Assembly: GCA_022393335.1 (NCBI GenBank)
Contig: JAJEKB010020218.1
Span: 436,909-500,908, forward strand
Direction: 5' to 3'
Source of the DNA: Macrotrachela quadricornifera
Lineage: Eukaryota > Rotifera > Eurotatoria > Philodinida > Philodinidae
Length of the DNA: 64,000 nt
A program made the translations under genes and the position numbers. The notes beneath the pieces are model-generated. The model was not told the DNA's origin and searched no databases. It saw nothing but the letters and a program-made list of their open reading frames with translations. Positions 36,801-51,800 of this stretch are shown piece by piece (the first letter of the stretch is position 1; every line of letters starts with the position of its first letter).

Positions 36801-39800
36801 TTGAAAGGTCGTAGATAGATGTTCGTAAAATCACTAGCGCACTTTTATAGATCAATCATTTCAAACTGAAGATTGGTAAAACTAAAATCAACTACTTTTT
36901 CTGTGCGGCAGTAATACCCTCCATAAGATAAAATGAGAAGAAGAATGAATGTATACTATAAAACACGTACAAAAAAGAACATGAAAGAATGAATGTAAGT
37001 ATATAATATTCATTATCAAAACGAGACGACATGCTGAGAAAGAAAGAGAAAAGTAACAGTACTGGTGATATTGTGCCATACTCGGCCATCTGCCAAGGCC
37101 TATTATGGTTCATATCAGAAATGAAATGAGAATCTTATGTGCTCTTTGAACTCATGAACAAAGAATGAAAACTAAATAAGTAGAACTTAATTTAGCTCTA
37201 AATTCAGGCAAGGTCAAGCAAGTAGTGCATCAAAAAGAAAGGAAAGTTTTAACCTTTGATATATCACTATTTTCAAAACACACAGCGATACATTGTTTCA
37301 TTCTCGTTTCCTCATATCGTATAGTAAAAATTCAATATCTTTGGAAGAAAGGCTTTAGGGCCCATATTCTTTTGAGCTTTTTCATATCTCATCGAGATCT
37401 ACTTGTAACTAAAAAATGCGGTTTAAACTCTTTGAACACCTCGGGCTGCTTCCTCGTTAGTTCAAATTTGGTTTTTTATTACGCACAAAATTATAAATTA
37501 ATTTGTTTTTTCGAATATAGTTATTATGTATGTATGTGAGAATTGACATAAGAATTCAGCCGCATCCGCAAGATTCAAAATAATAGAAAAAAATAGTAAA
37601 AATTGTTTTTATTACGAATAGAGCTCCATAAACAATTGGAAGTAGTTCATTTGGTTAGTAAGTCACAAAATAAAGTTTTCTTAAACATAATAAATGAAAC
37701 CTTTCACAAAGATTCGATAAATAGTGCTAATCTATAACAGATTAATAATAATTGTACATTCTCTTCTTTTTTTTCTACTTCTTGCTTCATATATGCCATA
37801 GAGATTCTCGGTAATGGAAGCTAAGAAATTTAATTCCAAAATAGTAGTTTGATATTAGTAGTATTCGATTACTATTTTAAATTCTAACAGTTTGTGTTAC
37901 ATATAACTGCTCTTAAACTGTAAAATATTCTGCAGTTGAAATAATATTATGCTGATACTCGAAAGTCTGACTTTGACAGGCTAGAAGCAATGTTTCAGGA
38001 GATTTCATTTCTAGATTATTGTGATTAATACAGTGCAAGTGACTTAGAAAAGAAGAAATCTTCATTTGTGATTTCAAACAGAAGCAAACAACAACATTGA
38101 TTAGATTGCTTTAGAATGGGAAATATGATAGTTGGATTATGAAAATGCGCAAAGAAAATTTTTTCTATGACTGTTATTTTTATACAAAACAAATTGTTAT
38201 AGGTTGGGCTTTCACATATATTCATTTGTTATATTATTCTTTCCCTCGTTTCACTCTTTTCTTTCACTATAAGTGATATAACATATTTCACTCGTTGTTA
38301 TTATGATTTCATATATCTCTTTCTTTGTTGTGTGATAGTACTCTCCAATTATATATTCTTTCTTTTTCTTTTCCATCGACCTATGTATTAGTATATATAC
38401 ATGCGTTTCTTTTTTTCTTTTTCTTCAGTGAGGTCTGTGTGGTGTCATGTTCGTGTGTTTCTCAATTTTGAAATAAAGATTCAGAAGGGTTCAAAGGAAT
38501 TTGCCCTCTAATATTTTGTTGTCTTCTAATACAAACAATAAGAATTGTTCAACTTTGTCACTTTCTTACCCTAACACCTTTACCAAAATTCTGAAATTTT
38601 TCATGAACTTGAGCAACACCCGTTAAATTGTATGCATTAATTGAATCAGTACCATTACTATTCAATATGTCAGAAGAGGCAGAGTCAGCCATTCGGCGTG
38701 GAGCAGAAATCGAGTAAACAGGATAAATAGCAATAGCATCATTGATCATTTCAATTGCTTCGATAGAATGATTGACAGTTAAGGAAAAAGAAGCTCCATA
38801 AAACAATGATGAATTTATTATAGATCGTGGTTTGATTGCTGATTGATCAATGTTATGAGATCTTTTTAGAGAGTCAATAATTGTCTTGAAGTGATTCTTG
38901 ACACTAGCACTAGATGCAAATTCAACCATATAAGTATTTTCTATTAGAACAGCATCACCAAGTTTTTTCGGTGCTGGTAACATTTTCACTTTTCTCTGTG
39001 AACTCTTTCCTTTGCGTTCTTGAACTGTTTTAGTGACATCTACAAAATATCAAAATAAAAAAGATCATAAAAATAATAAATACCAACAATATTCATAAGG
39101 TGTTCCGTCATCGCATTCATTACAAAACACAATTTTCGAATTTTTCAACAACAATCATAAAATGTGATGATAAAAAGATCAATGTGTGGAATATCTGTGC
39201 GTACAGTAGAGGCGATTATGAAAAAACAAGAATTATGTCGAGAAACACCTTTTTAAAAAAATGACTTAAGTGATACATGATATCTTTTGCATTTATCCAT
39301 ATGAAAATATACCTTTCTAAGTTTTTTTTTATAAAACGTCTATCTTTTACTCACGATTGATGTAACACTCTCTTCCTTATAAGTTAAAAATTTTTTGTTT
39401 TTCCTCAGCTAAAATCAGCAAAAAATGTTCTATGCCGTCAATTTCTAAATGGCCGATCATAGTAACGGATGGCGCATAAAGAACCGGACTTTTTTGTTTT
39501 ACCTATAACTCCGTCAATTTCTATCTTATCGATCCAATTCTCTTTTCAAAAGATTCCCCATTCAACTTTCTACAAAACCATCTACTTTTTTGTCAGATTC
39601 TTCTACAAAAAAAAAATTTTATCATGAAAAATAAAGACATCCAAAAATTGGTACTTTCTGAGCATCAAAATGAAGAAAAACCCAGCAAGATATTTCGGGT
39701 TTTGAACGGTACTATTAGTCGTACTCAGATTTTTCAATTGTGCGAAATGATCGTCGAGACTGGCTCTATTCAATTGTCAATGTCTCCAAGTCGACCTCGT

Positions 39801-42800
39801 ATCATTCGAGCAAAAAATATGATTGGGAAAGTTAAAAATCGTTTAAAGCAGAAGAAACGTGTCTCAATTCACGTACTGGCCAGCGAACTAAAAATTTCAA
39901 GAAGAAGTGTGCAAAGAATTTTAAAAAATGATTTAGGATTAACGTCATACAAGAAAAGAATCGAACCACTACTCCCAGAAATACTCAAAAACCTACAAGA
40001 ATCACGTTTGCAAATTGAGTTCGTAACAATTTTTTGAAAGAATAATCTTTAAGAATTCTTTTTTCTGATGAGAAAATGCTGGATCTCAATGGTATGTACA
40101 ACTGTCAGAATGATCAAGTCGGGGCTGTGAATCGAGCCGAAGCTGACAAGAATGATGGTGTTAAACAAAAGCAGAAATTTCCACAAAAAGTCATGTATGG
40201 TTAGGTGTTTGTTCAGAAGGCGTGACTCCTTTGGTTATTTTGGATAATGGCACATTAAATCATCAACAATATATCAATGAAGTGCTTCCTGTGGCTCTTA
40301 AGTATGGGAATAAGGTGTTTGGAGATAATTGGACGTTCCAGCAAGAGGGTGCTAAGCCGCACACTCACAAACTTTCTCAAAAATGGTGCAATGATAATTT
40401 TCCTCGACTTATTGACAAAGATCATTGGTCGCCAAATTCTCCCGATTTGAACCCTTTAGACCACTGTATATGGGACGAATTTGTTCACCAAGACAAATGG
40501 AACAAAGTTTAGTAAAAAAAACATTAATTGCAGAGTTGAAGCGAGCTGTAAAACGAATCAGAAGAGAAGTTGGACCAGAAAGTTATGAAAGTTGCACCAA
40601 AAAATTGTATCGTTTGAAAAAAAAATATCTGAGATTATTTACATTAATAAAAGAACAGATTTTTATACAGAATTGAATGGGGAATCTTTTTAAAAAAATT
40701 GGATAGATAGGGTGAAAACCGACTAAGTTATAGACAAAACAAAAAAGTCCGGTTCTTTATGCACCACTCGTTATATTCGGTAAAGTCTGGCGTTTCCAAT
40801 CAGAATTAATTTTATCCTATAATTAATTTATGAATAATTCTAGATAGATTGATATGATCCTTCTTCGATCACCTTAATTCTTTCATCAGACTGCTTTTTA
40901 CAAGCTTCAAGCAAATGAAGAACAAAGAATCCTTGGTGAATCATTATAATCTACTTTATTCGTGATGAAAATTAGATTTATCTATGATAGTTAATTGAAT
41001 TTGAACGTGGATAATTTAACTACTATTGTCACATTCATAGAATCTGTGATACCCTGTAAAAAAAAACAATAGTGAATTAGTAGGTTATACCAAAAGACTT
41101 GTTAATCTCATAGATCATTTCCTAACATATATTATTCGACATCTTTTCCTATGATGTAGAGTTCTATCGTTAATGTGTGCTTTGCTCTTGTAGACAATAT
41201 CAGAAAAATCTTTTCAGATATCTAACACTACTACTAATCTATTTAGAAGGAAGAAGACAAAAAAAAAGATATTTCGATAATAACTTCTATTCTTTGTAGT
41301 CATATTTGTATTGAAAAGAACTAAAATATTTGGAAAATAGTTTAACAAGCTCTGTTACATGTTTCAAGCATTGATAAAAGATAAAAAATTTACATCTGAA
41401 TTAGAGTGTTCGAGATAAAAGAGATATAGAATTTGACTTACCAGTTAATGAACTTGCTTGACATTTTGTTATAAATGGTTGAATCTTTGGTTTTTCTAAA
41501 CATATATCACATGAGTTATTCTTTTCCATCAGAATATGAATTATGCTGATAAATAAATAAGTATTTTCTCTCTTGAAGAATGCCCGTCTCTCCTCGCACA
41601 CCAAACAACTTTGACTTAAGTCAGCTCTTTCAGCAAGTATAAATATAGAGAATGGTATTTTCTACACGAGAAATTTCGACATAGAAATCAGACCACAAGC
41701 AGCATTAAATGTAGAGCTTATTAAATAAGAGTGCTATCTATGTCAAAGTTATTTCATATAGAAATAGATTACAAAATGTAATAAATAGTCTTAATTTGAA
41801 TCAATGTGTAGTCATCCTTGCATATAATCGAACTACTTAATTTTCTGCGAACATAAAAGAGTAGTGTGGCTGATCATCAAGACTGAATTGAACTATGGTT
41901 TCAAACAAAAGTGCACATTATTGGATGTGCATGAGTTGCAATACTTGTTACTTCTGAAATTTGTCTTCAATAATTTACACTACATATGAAAATGTCATAG
42001 ATTCTATAATATCGAATATATGAAAGAACTATCATACCACTCACTAACTTCAGTTGTAGTTTATAGAGTTGCTAATTTATTGAAGATATGAATTACTTAA
42101 AAGTATGCTTGTATGATAAAATTTTAGAACCTGATATGACCTTCTCTGGCAGCTTCGAGATCATGAAATCTTTTCCTCATGGAACACAGCAAATCAATAA
42201 AAAGTTCTGTGTCATCTTCAAGATCCTTGAAAGTATTCTCGAGATTAGTTTGAGAACATAATAATTGTATCTGTTTCGAAGATCTTTGCTTGCCATCAAT
42301 TCCTCAACTTTATCTTTGATTGTTCGTAAAGCTAATCTCGAGAATACTTTCAAGGATCTTGAAGATGACACAGATCTTTTTATTGATTTGCTGTGTTCCA
42401 TGAGGAAAAGATTTCATGATCTCGAAACTGCCAGAGAAGGTCATATCAGGTTCTAAAATTTTATCATAAAACCATACTTTTAAGTAATTTATATCTACAA
42501 AAAAATGGGAATTCTATAAACTACAGTTGAAGTTAGTGAGCGGTATGACAGTTCTTTCATATATTCAATATTATAGAATCTATGACATTTTCATATGTAG
42601 TGTAAGATCTTTTAATAATGTAATAGACAATATTAGATCCAATTGAACTCATTGATGCAGTTTTTTATGGGCTTCAATTTGGTATAAAATATTTAGTGAA
42701 ATCATGTGACCTTAAGGTCGAAACAGGGGACGTAAAGGTTTTGTAACACCTTGTATTTTGTTTCGTTATACTAACTTCATTATTATTTCATAATTGATTT

Positions 42801-45800
42801 TGTTTTTGTGACATATACAGATGAACTGATTGTCGTATGTTACATTGCAACCATTACATATTTTTATACAAAACTATTCTAACAATGTCATGCAGTGTAT
42901 TACATTAGAGAAACATTGATGTTATCGCATTTATTACGCTAGTTTTATATTCAGATAATTGTATCAAAGATTATCCTACAAAAAAGAATCAGGAAGATAT
43001 TATGTATTATTAAGATTAAAACCATACTCATTATCCATTCACTGACACACTAGGTTGGAAAAAATATTTTGCACGGGGGATATCGCTATGATATCAAGTA
43101 GAAAACATATTGAATTTTAAACCAAATGAAAGCCCATGAGAAATGGAATTTATTGATCTTAAATAGTGAGGATTATGTAAATGTTTTGATATTAAACTTC
43201 AGAAACTTGAAGAAATTTCATGCATTTTTTGAGTGAAAAAAGCAAGTGTTAGGAATTCAAAATTGGAGTAAAATGTTTTTCGTAGATACTTTTGAATGGT
43301 TAGATAGAACTTGTCGAGCTCTACGAAACTGTTTATATTAAAAATTTTTTACATATGATTCTCGGATTAAAATTCATTGAAAACTATCTAAAGAAGACGC
43401 CTAAAAATCCGTATGTTAACATTTATTATAGGAAAAAAAGTGGTCTTTTTTACAATAAATTCCGTTGTTTTACATTAGTATCCTTATGTAAGGTGTTTGG
43501 AAATCTACTCGTTCGGTGCATTTTTCACGCTGCATCGAAAGAGTATATTGCGAAATGTCTGAGGGAGTAAAATATAATCAAAAAAAAAAGAGAGTTTTTT
43601 TGAAAAATCGAGTATTTTCCTTTCATATCAAAAATATAAATTTTTTGTTAACGTTTTTTAATTTTTTATTACAACAAAATGATTTAAAAAGTTTTTAATG
43701 TATACAATTTTGTAGAGTTCGACAGGTTCTATCGAACCATGTAAAAGAATCCAAGAAAAACATTTTACTCCATTATTGAATTCGTAACACTTGCTTTTTT
43801 CACTCGAAAAATGCATGAAATTTCTTCAAGTTTCTTAAGTTCAATATTAAAAGGTTTACATAACCCTTACTATTTAGTATGAATAAATTCCATTTTTTAC
43901 TGGCTTTCAGTGGTATAAAATTCAATATGTTTTCTACTTGATATCACAGCGATACCCCTTGTGCAAAATATTTTTTCCAACCTAATACAAACAGTTTCAC
44001 ATTTTCAAAAAGCACTATTTTGTCCATTTTATGAGTATTGTTGTGATAAACACTTCGATATGTTAGTAAGAAAAACATAAGTTCTATCGTGGCTAACTAT
44101 TTAATCCAGATATAAAAAGGAAAAAAACATTCCATATTATCAAAGTTACAATCTGTAACATGACAATATCAAAAAATCAATTGTTAATAATAATAAAAAT
44201 AAAAAATGTGCTAAATGTCGAAGCTTTTTGCTTCAATAAATATCAACTTTCTTTGAAATATATATACTAACGGAAATACGAAAAGCAATTTGTCAATTTC
44301 AATATCTACGAATGTTTTCTACATTTACTCAAACATTGCTGTTAATAGATAGTTGTAAATATCCATATTAAAATATAGTATAATTATGAAATCACATCAA
44401 TTTAACTCACCTGTTGGGCTTGGTAGTGAAGTTTGAATGTTGGTTTTCTGTTCAGTGATTATAGTTTGATTGTTTCCTATTGTAGTCTGTTGAATAGTTA
44501 TGATTTGGTTGTTCGATGTCGTTGTCTGTTCAATGATCATAGTTCGATTGTTTGGCGTCGTATTAGGCGAAGTAGTAACACCTAAAATTTATAAGTTTTA
44601 ATATTGATCAGTTATATAAATTATTAGAATATTGAGTTGTGTGGATTTCTATAACTATAGTAAATGCTCTATGATTGTCCCGAAAGTCCGTGCAACAAGT
44701 TTATTGGGGTACAGCGTTATGATTTCAAACAGTGAAAGTAATGAAAGCTAGTCAAAAACGGGATTCGTTGGTACTAAACAGTAAGAATTATGAAAACTTT
44801 TTAGAGTCGAAAGTAAGAATGCTTGAGACATTCTATACGTTTTTTAGCATTGAAAAGCAAGGCACTAAGAATTCAGATATGAAGCTAAAACGTTTTTCTT
44901 AGATATTTTGCCTATAGGTAGGACTCAGCGTAGATAACAGCCCTAAAAGGATTTGTCCCCACAGCCTGTTGTTGGTAGGATACTGCGTTTTCAAGGTATT
45001 GGAATAACTCACTGCCGCAGTCCACTTCAGGGACACCAAAAAAACTCATTTTCGAATTGCGACTTGAAACTTTGTATAGAGAAAGGTCTCAATGAGTATG
45101 GTTCATTGTGAAAGTTTCAGACTTATTCCTTGTTCCTATTCTAAGATACAGTTTCGGTAACCTAATGTCACTTGCAGAGGCAAGTTTTGATGTTCTTATT
45201 TGCCATTAAAAGCATTCAGGAAAACAGAAACTTTCACAATAAACCACTGTCATTAAGACATCACTCTATACAAAGTTTCAATTCGAAATTCGATAATGAG
45301 TTTTTCTGATGTCCCTGAGGGGGACCACGGCAGTGAGTTATTCAAATACCTTAAAAACGCAGTATCCCAACAACAACAGGCTATGCGGACGAACTCTTTT
45401 AGGGCTGTTATCTACGCTGAGTCCTATCTATAGGCAAAATATGAGTCCAAACGGAGGATGTCACCTGGGAAGTTTCCCTCGCAAGGAAAAGTTTTAACTT
45501 CAAATCTGAATTCTTAGTGCCTTGCTTTTCAATGCTAAAAAACGCATAGAATGTCTGAAACATTCTTACATTCGACTTAAAATTTTTCATAATTCTAACT
45601 GTTTACTACCAACGAATCCCGTTTTTGACTAGCTTTCATTTCGTATAAAATTCATTACTTTCACTGTTTGAAATCATATTACTACCTCAGTAAACTTGTT
45701 ACACGGACTTTTCAGACACAATGATATATATAGATAATTATATAATTAGTGAACCATTTTTTGACTCATTTGAACTTGTGATCCCCTTTCTAATCATAAA

Positions 45801-48800
45801 AACTAAACATTTCAAAAAAAAGAAATGCTTGAGTCATGTTCTACATCCTCACATGCTCTTTCAAACAAAAAATAGGATGAAATATGTAAAAAATGAACCT
45901 GAACAAAGATGTTTGGAATATCAAATGAAGCAGTTTTGTTCCCTTTTCAGTGAATATCTCATTCAAACGTCATACTAAAGGGCTGAAGATTTTATCATAG
46001 TTTCTTCATTATTGGTCTAACATTTTCTGACCTTTCCATAGTAGTTGAGTATAGCTAGAGTGAGATCGAGTTCGGCGGAAAAAAAGGGAGAGAGGCTCTA
46101 AATCACACCATTGATGATGATTAACTACTATTTTGTTTTATTTAATTATTATTTAATGACCATCTTTGAATATCATTTTGGGCATCCCAATTACTCATCT
46201 CATAATATCATGATCGATTTGTTGCATGTATCTGTGTGAGGAAGAATGATATACTTAGGTCAGTTCAAAAGTAGTGGTGGATGTATATCATTTTCTTGTA
46301 GAAAGTTCTGAGAAACTTTTTTCTATATAGTCTTCAAGAGAAAAGAAAGCAAAGATTCTTCTGTACTATGAAGATCACTATTCATCTAGAATCATAGTAA
46401 TAAAACTTGAATAAAAACAATTTTTGTCAACATCTGTCTGGTTGTTTTAGATTATAATAGATTGAGCACTTTTGAATTTTATTTTTGCGTTTGATCATTT
46501 TATCGTCGTTTAACACATTATATTAAAAAAGGAAAATATCTAACAAGATGCAACGTGAAAAGAGAAGACAGTTTACAAAAGACTACTTATTTGATAGTTG
46601 CACTGTTTTCTTCCAAAATGTTTAAAATTCGGAACGACCAAATTTCACTGTTATGAAAAGAAGACTTTTTTAGTTAGTATTCTATCCGTTTTTACCAATA
46701 TCACCTTTTTATAGTTATCCTTTGGAAAATTCTCAAGTTCTTCACGGTGGATCTTCTAGTGTGTTTTGTTTTTCTAATAAACATACGAAGTAAGAAGAAA
46801 ACGAATACAATTTTTACCAAAAAGAGATCAGGTTTTAGCAACGTCGAAATTTAGTCACTCGAAGTTTTGCTCATTTTAAAAACAAAAAAGTACAACTATT
46901 AAATGAATAGTCTTTTGTAAACTGTAGAGCTTTTCACACTGCACTTTGTAGGATATTTTAGTTTTTTAATATAACGCGTTAAACAATAATAAAATAGGAT
47001 GCAAAATGCTCTCCACCTTACCATCTAAAACAACCAGCCAAATATCGATAAAAATTGTTTTTATTGAAGTTTTATTACTATGATTCTAGAAGAAATTGAT
47101 ATATCTTCACCACTACTTTTCGACTGATCTAAGTGATTTGCAAATGTCAAGAAACTTTAAAAGATTGATTAAGATCGCAGTATGCTCATTGGTTAACAAG
47201 TCTGCAAAAGTTTTATTCCATCACTTATTTTACTTTGCATAAATAATCAAAAGCCTTACCTGGTATCGATTGTTCAAATGATAAGAATTTCAGTCGAGCA
47301 GTGAGTTTTTGATTGTTATTAAATTCAATTGGTAATTCTATATTGTTATAAACACTTCCAATATTGATTTTATCTTTGGCAATAAAATTTTGATTACAAG
47401 ACGATACGTAACATTCAAATAAATGTTTAATTAATATTGATATATAGAAAAAATCTTGTGTAGTGTCTGCACCTGCTCTATATGGACCATTATTTGTTCT
47501 AAATCAGAAATAACAAGTTCGTTTTATTTTTGTTTCTAGAAAGGAAAAATAGAAAACAGTATTCTAGATTTTTTGAACTTAAAAGTTAAAGAATTGTATA
47601 ATGTTTTAATATCAGCAGCATGTGTAGATTATCGAGTACTGATCCAATAAAAACAAACTTATTTTAATGCGATCAATTTATATGGTTTTTCTATGTTCTC
47701 TTTTTCCTCAAATCTTCATCTTTATTTCATAATAATATGCTTCTTACGAAAAGTTCTTTTTTTATTCTTAGAAAAAATAGATTTAAATGCAAACTCATGT
47801 TTTTTATAATAGATACATGAAATAAATTTATATTTTTATTACTATCCTATTTTCTATTAGAAATATACAAAACAAGTAACAGCACCATATGAAAAAGTTT
47901 CGAAGTTAAATTTATCTGACAAATATACACTATATAATGTCATTTTTCTGAAGAATAGTCACATACAGAGAAACTTGTAACATTCAATCTCTATTCCACT
48001 TCTAAACTTTTCTTCATTTTTTTTCCAAAAGAAAATTAAACAGTTAAAAGATTTGGTTTTTTTTTGAGAAGGAAGAAAAACAAATGTCATCTTCTCACTA
48101 AGAAGACAAAGATCATAATAAACAGCAACTACTTATTTATATTTACTCTGTTCCTCGTCGCTTTTTTCTACCGGTTGATGTCAACGATGGAATAAATTGA
48201 ACATTATTGACAATAATTTTTCGACGATGGATTGCATTCATAAACTAAATATACGTAATAGAATGAAATAGAAAGTAGAGAAGAAGTGCAACCTACATCA
48301 TCTCCTAATTGTTCCAAATTGGTGACATTAAAAAGGTTTCCGTTTATTATATTGGACTGATATTTGACAATAAGGGAAGTCGTACCTAAAACAAAACGAA
48401 CGTTCCGATGTAAAACAGATGTGAAGAGAAATGGAAGGAAAACATACCTGCATTATTGGTGTCAATATCATTGATTCTTTTATTGGAAAGATACACTGGT
48501 ATGAGAGCCAGAACAACCGTAGCTGCAACTACAAAAGCCAAACTTAATATGCAGCAGATAGCTGCCAGTGACGCATATTGCCATCGTCTAAAGAAACATG
48601 TGAGATATCAATGATTCATTCAAGAAGAAGAATATATTCTCTTGATATAAACTTTTGTTACATGTAGAGATTTCTGTATGTCTAAGTGTTTTAATGATCT
48701 AGTAGACGAAGAGAACTAATGAAGGTGCAACAATTAACATAGTTATCAAAAACTGTTCCAGAGTTCTATTCGAGCCTCTCAATGCTTATCGAATTTCAAG

Positions 48801-51800
48801 TATTTGCAAAGATCTTCTAGCGGACACATTTCGACACGTCAATACTCATCAAAGTTTTGAATACTCGAGAAGCAAGATCCTATCGAACGTATACTTTCGA
48901 TTCTTCTGATGTATTTCAACTATTGTCCATCCAAAAAAAGAATGGTACATAAATATTTTTTGAATAACTTTTCATAGGAACGAGGTAGAGAGCTGCGATT
49001 TTCCCCAATAGAAAGAGGAGACCATGAGGCATCTTTTCTTTTGATACTATATCGGACGATATCATTTTAAAGTCAACCATTTTTATGAAACATCGCAAAA
49101 AAAGCACAAAAGCTGTGTGCTGTTAAAATGAAATTTTAACAAAAAAAAGGAAATTTACTAAAAAACCAAGAAAACTTCGTCTTTTTTTAGGGAATGAAAC
49201 AGGAAATTTAATTTTTTTAACACTGAAGTATGTAATAAAATCATTCGATTTATATCTTAAACTATAGTTTCGAAGTCCCTCTATCTAGTTCACACATGAA
49301 AACCAAAACTTCATTAGAATGGCAGCTAGTTTTCATGCATATTTTTCAATGTTTCGCAGAAATGATTGGTTTTAAAACAATTTCATTTGGTACAGTATCA
49401 AAGGAAAAGATGTCTCATTGTCCCCTCTTTCTATTGGTGGAAACCGAAGCTCTCTACCTCGTTCCCATGAAAAGTTATTCAAAAAATACTCATATACCAT
49501 CCTTTTTTTGGATGGACAATAATCGAAATTTATCAAAATTTTCGTAATTCGAGAAAAACAAACATATCGGAAGCATATCTTTGAATGCTCAGGTAAATTC
49601 ATTGATGTCACTAGAATCATTATGATAATGTGTAACTTCTTTAAAATTCGATTTTTCAAATAAAGTGTATATTCAATCAATGATCGTTATACAGTTATTC
49701 ATATCGAGCATATAATTTATCTTAACTTTATAGGTTTTTTTCAACAATAATTATACACACTAATAAGATTTAAAATAAAAATTCAATTGTGTTTTTGACT
49801 ATGATAACTATAGTTGATTGACAGGTCTTAAATTTTAAAAAATATTTTTTATGTTGATTTCATATGTCATCGTAAAGATCAGTTGATTATCATATATGAT
49901 ATTTATTAAGTAATGAGATTTATACAAAATCTCAAAATAAAAAATATTATGGCAGTAAAATATACGAAAAATTTAATCTTCCATTGATAATTTTTTGTTT
50001 ACTCTCGGAAAATAGAACCAAAAAAGTGTAAAATATCTATTTTTATGAATTAAAAAGATGATTTTTATAAGAGGATAATTATTCATATGAAGATCAACTG
50101 TTCAACGAAATTTAATTGTAAATGTGTTAGCGTCCATAGATATGATTCTATGACGCCAACGTATAGTTTAAATATATATATATTGTTTCTCTTTTTTCTG
50201 TCCTATTTGTGGTTCGAGTGACCACATATATGTATCTTTATTTCCGTCTTGTGTTATAAATACCTATATCACTATACTGATCACCATGATATTTTCTTTC
50301 TTTCTATTATTGCGTCTTCTTTATTTTCTATGCTATGTTTTGATATATATATATATTTATATATTTCAGTTGTTGTTGTGTTCCTTTCTTGTCTCGTCGT
50401 GATTGTTTTTCTTCGTTATTTTCATCATTATTCTTTGTTATATTTTATTGATTATCATCAATACCATCCATTTATTTACATTATCACGATACGGTAGGCT
50501 TTTCTATTGTGAGTTTCTTGAACAATAGTAGGTTAAGATCCTATACTTAGTATTTCTGCCTTCGTAGATTACGGTCGTAGAAGCCAATGGCTACATTTCC
50601 AAAAAGAAAACCTCATAAACTGCTAATATTTGAATTTCCTTATTCGTATCTATTCGATAGATTTCGACAGATCAAAATAAGATACCTTGAGCACAAAATT
50701 CTTTTCATTTTGATGAATTTTCGATTTCCTCGAATACAATCATTCGAGTGGTCAAAGACTAATGATAGAAAATACCTATCATCGAGTTATTAAGCTATCG
50801 CAAAATGGCATTCCGAGATATCGATCTAGGACTTCGATGATCATCGAAAACCTAAATTGACGCCTTGAAATATCTATCGAACGACTAATTTGAAGATAGT
50901 TTTGAAAGTTTCCGATAAAAACCGGGAGTTTTTTCAAACTTTTTGCAAAAAACATTGCCAATATTCGAGCAAAAATTAAAATTTTTTGTAAAGTTTTTTC
51001 GGAAAAACGAACGATTTTAGCCCTAGTACGACCATGCCTTTTTTCATTGTATACGTATACCGCAGAACGAGACAACAATGACCTACTTCGGTCGTACTAG
51101 GATTAAGAAAAAAGTCGAAAGGTTTCGAAACCTTTTCTGATATTTTGAGGTCCCAATATACAAGCAAGTTTCTCTAAATTGATGAGCAAATGTACAAAAA
51201 TTTCTCAAGATTGGGGAGATGTGATCCCTCTCCTCCGCACAATGGGCAGTAAAAGGAGATCAAGCGCAATTCTCAGTACTAAATCACTTTTGAATCAAGA
51301 CTACGTGCATTATCTAGGCCTTAATGAGCTATGAACATCCTAAAAAAAAGGTCGTGCTTTTAGTTTATTTCTATCGAAATATTTCATTTTTATGTCATTT
51401 TTTACCAAAAAGCCGTGGTCCTTCTCAGGTTCACCTGAAAAATGAATTTTCGAATTTCGACTTGAAATTTTGCATTAAAAAAAGGCCTTAAGGGGACCCC
51501 CCTCTTTTTTTGTTTATATGCGCTTTGGATAGACCATGTGTTGGTATTTCGATTGTGGTTTACATGATCTCGATCGGCCCTGTCATTCAGTTGATATCTG
51601 ATGTCCACTAAAAGCTTCTATTAAAAGAAAATTTTTAATGTGCTCAGTAGATTCTACAAAAAGATTGTTCATAAAAATGTTGAAAAAAAATCAGACTGTT
51701 TTCAAACTTATTTGTGGATCGGGCAACCTCCTCTTTAACTTCGTTTGATCGAGCTGAAATTTTTATCATAGATACTTTGAACTATTCTTCAGTGGTACAA

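Noticed and set aside
38989..39039. ATG at the head of subtilase exon 7 as the true start of a shorter protease gene
   Set aside because: That ATG is out of frame with the I9 domain. The frame that continues into the protease has no ATG before position 38978 and no signal peptide, so exon 7 needs upstream exons.
43355..43698. Two open frames inside the 43053 foldback element
   Set aside because: Not conserved in the sister copy at 4261-5190, so non-coding.
50249..50497. 82-codon hydrophobic frame and possible solo LTR around 50130-50520
   Set aside because: Pyrimidine-rich sequence gives spurious F/L/Y/S codons. No paired ends or target duplication was found for an LTR.
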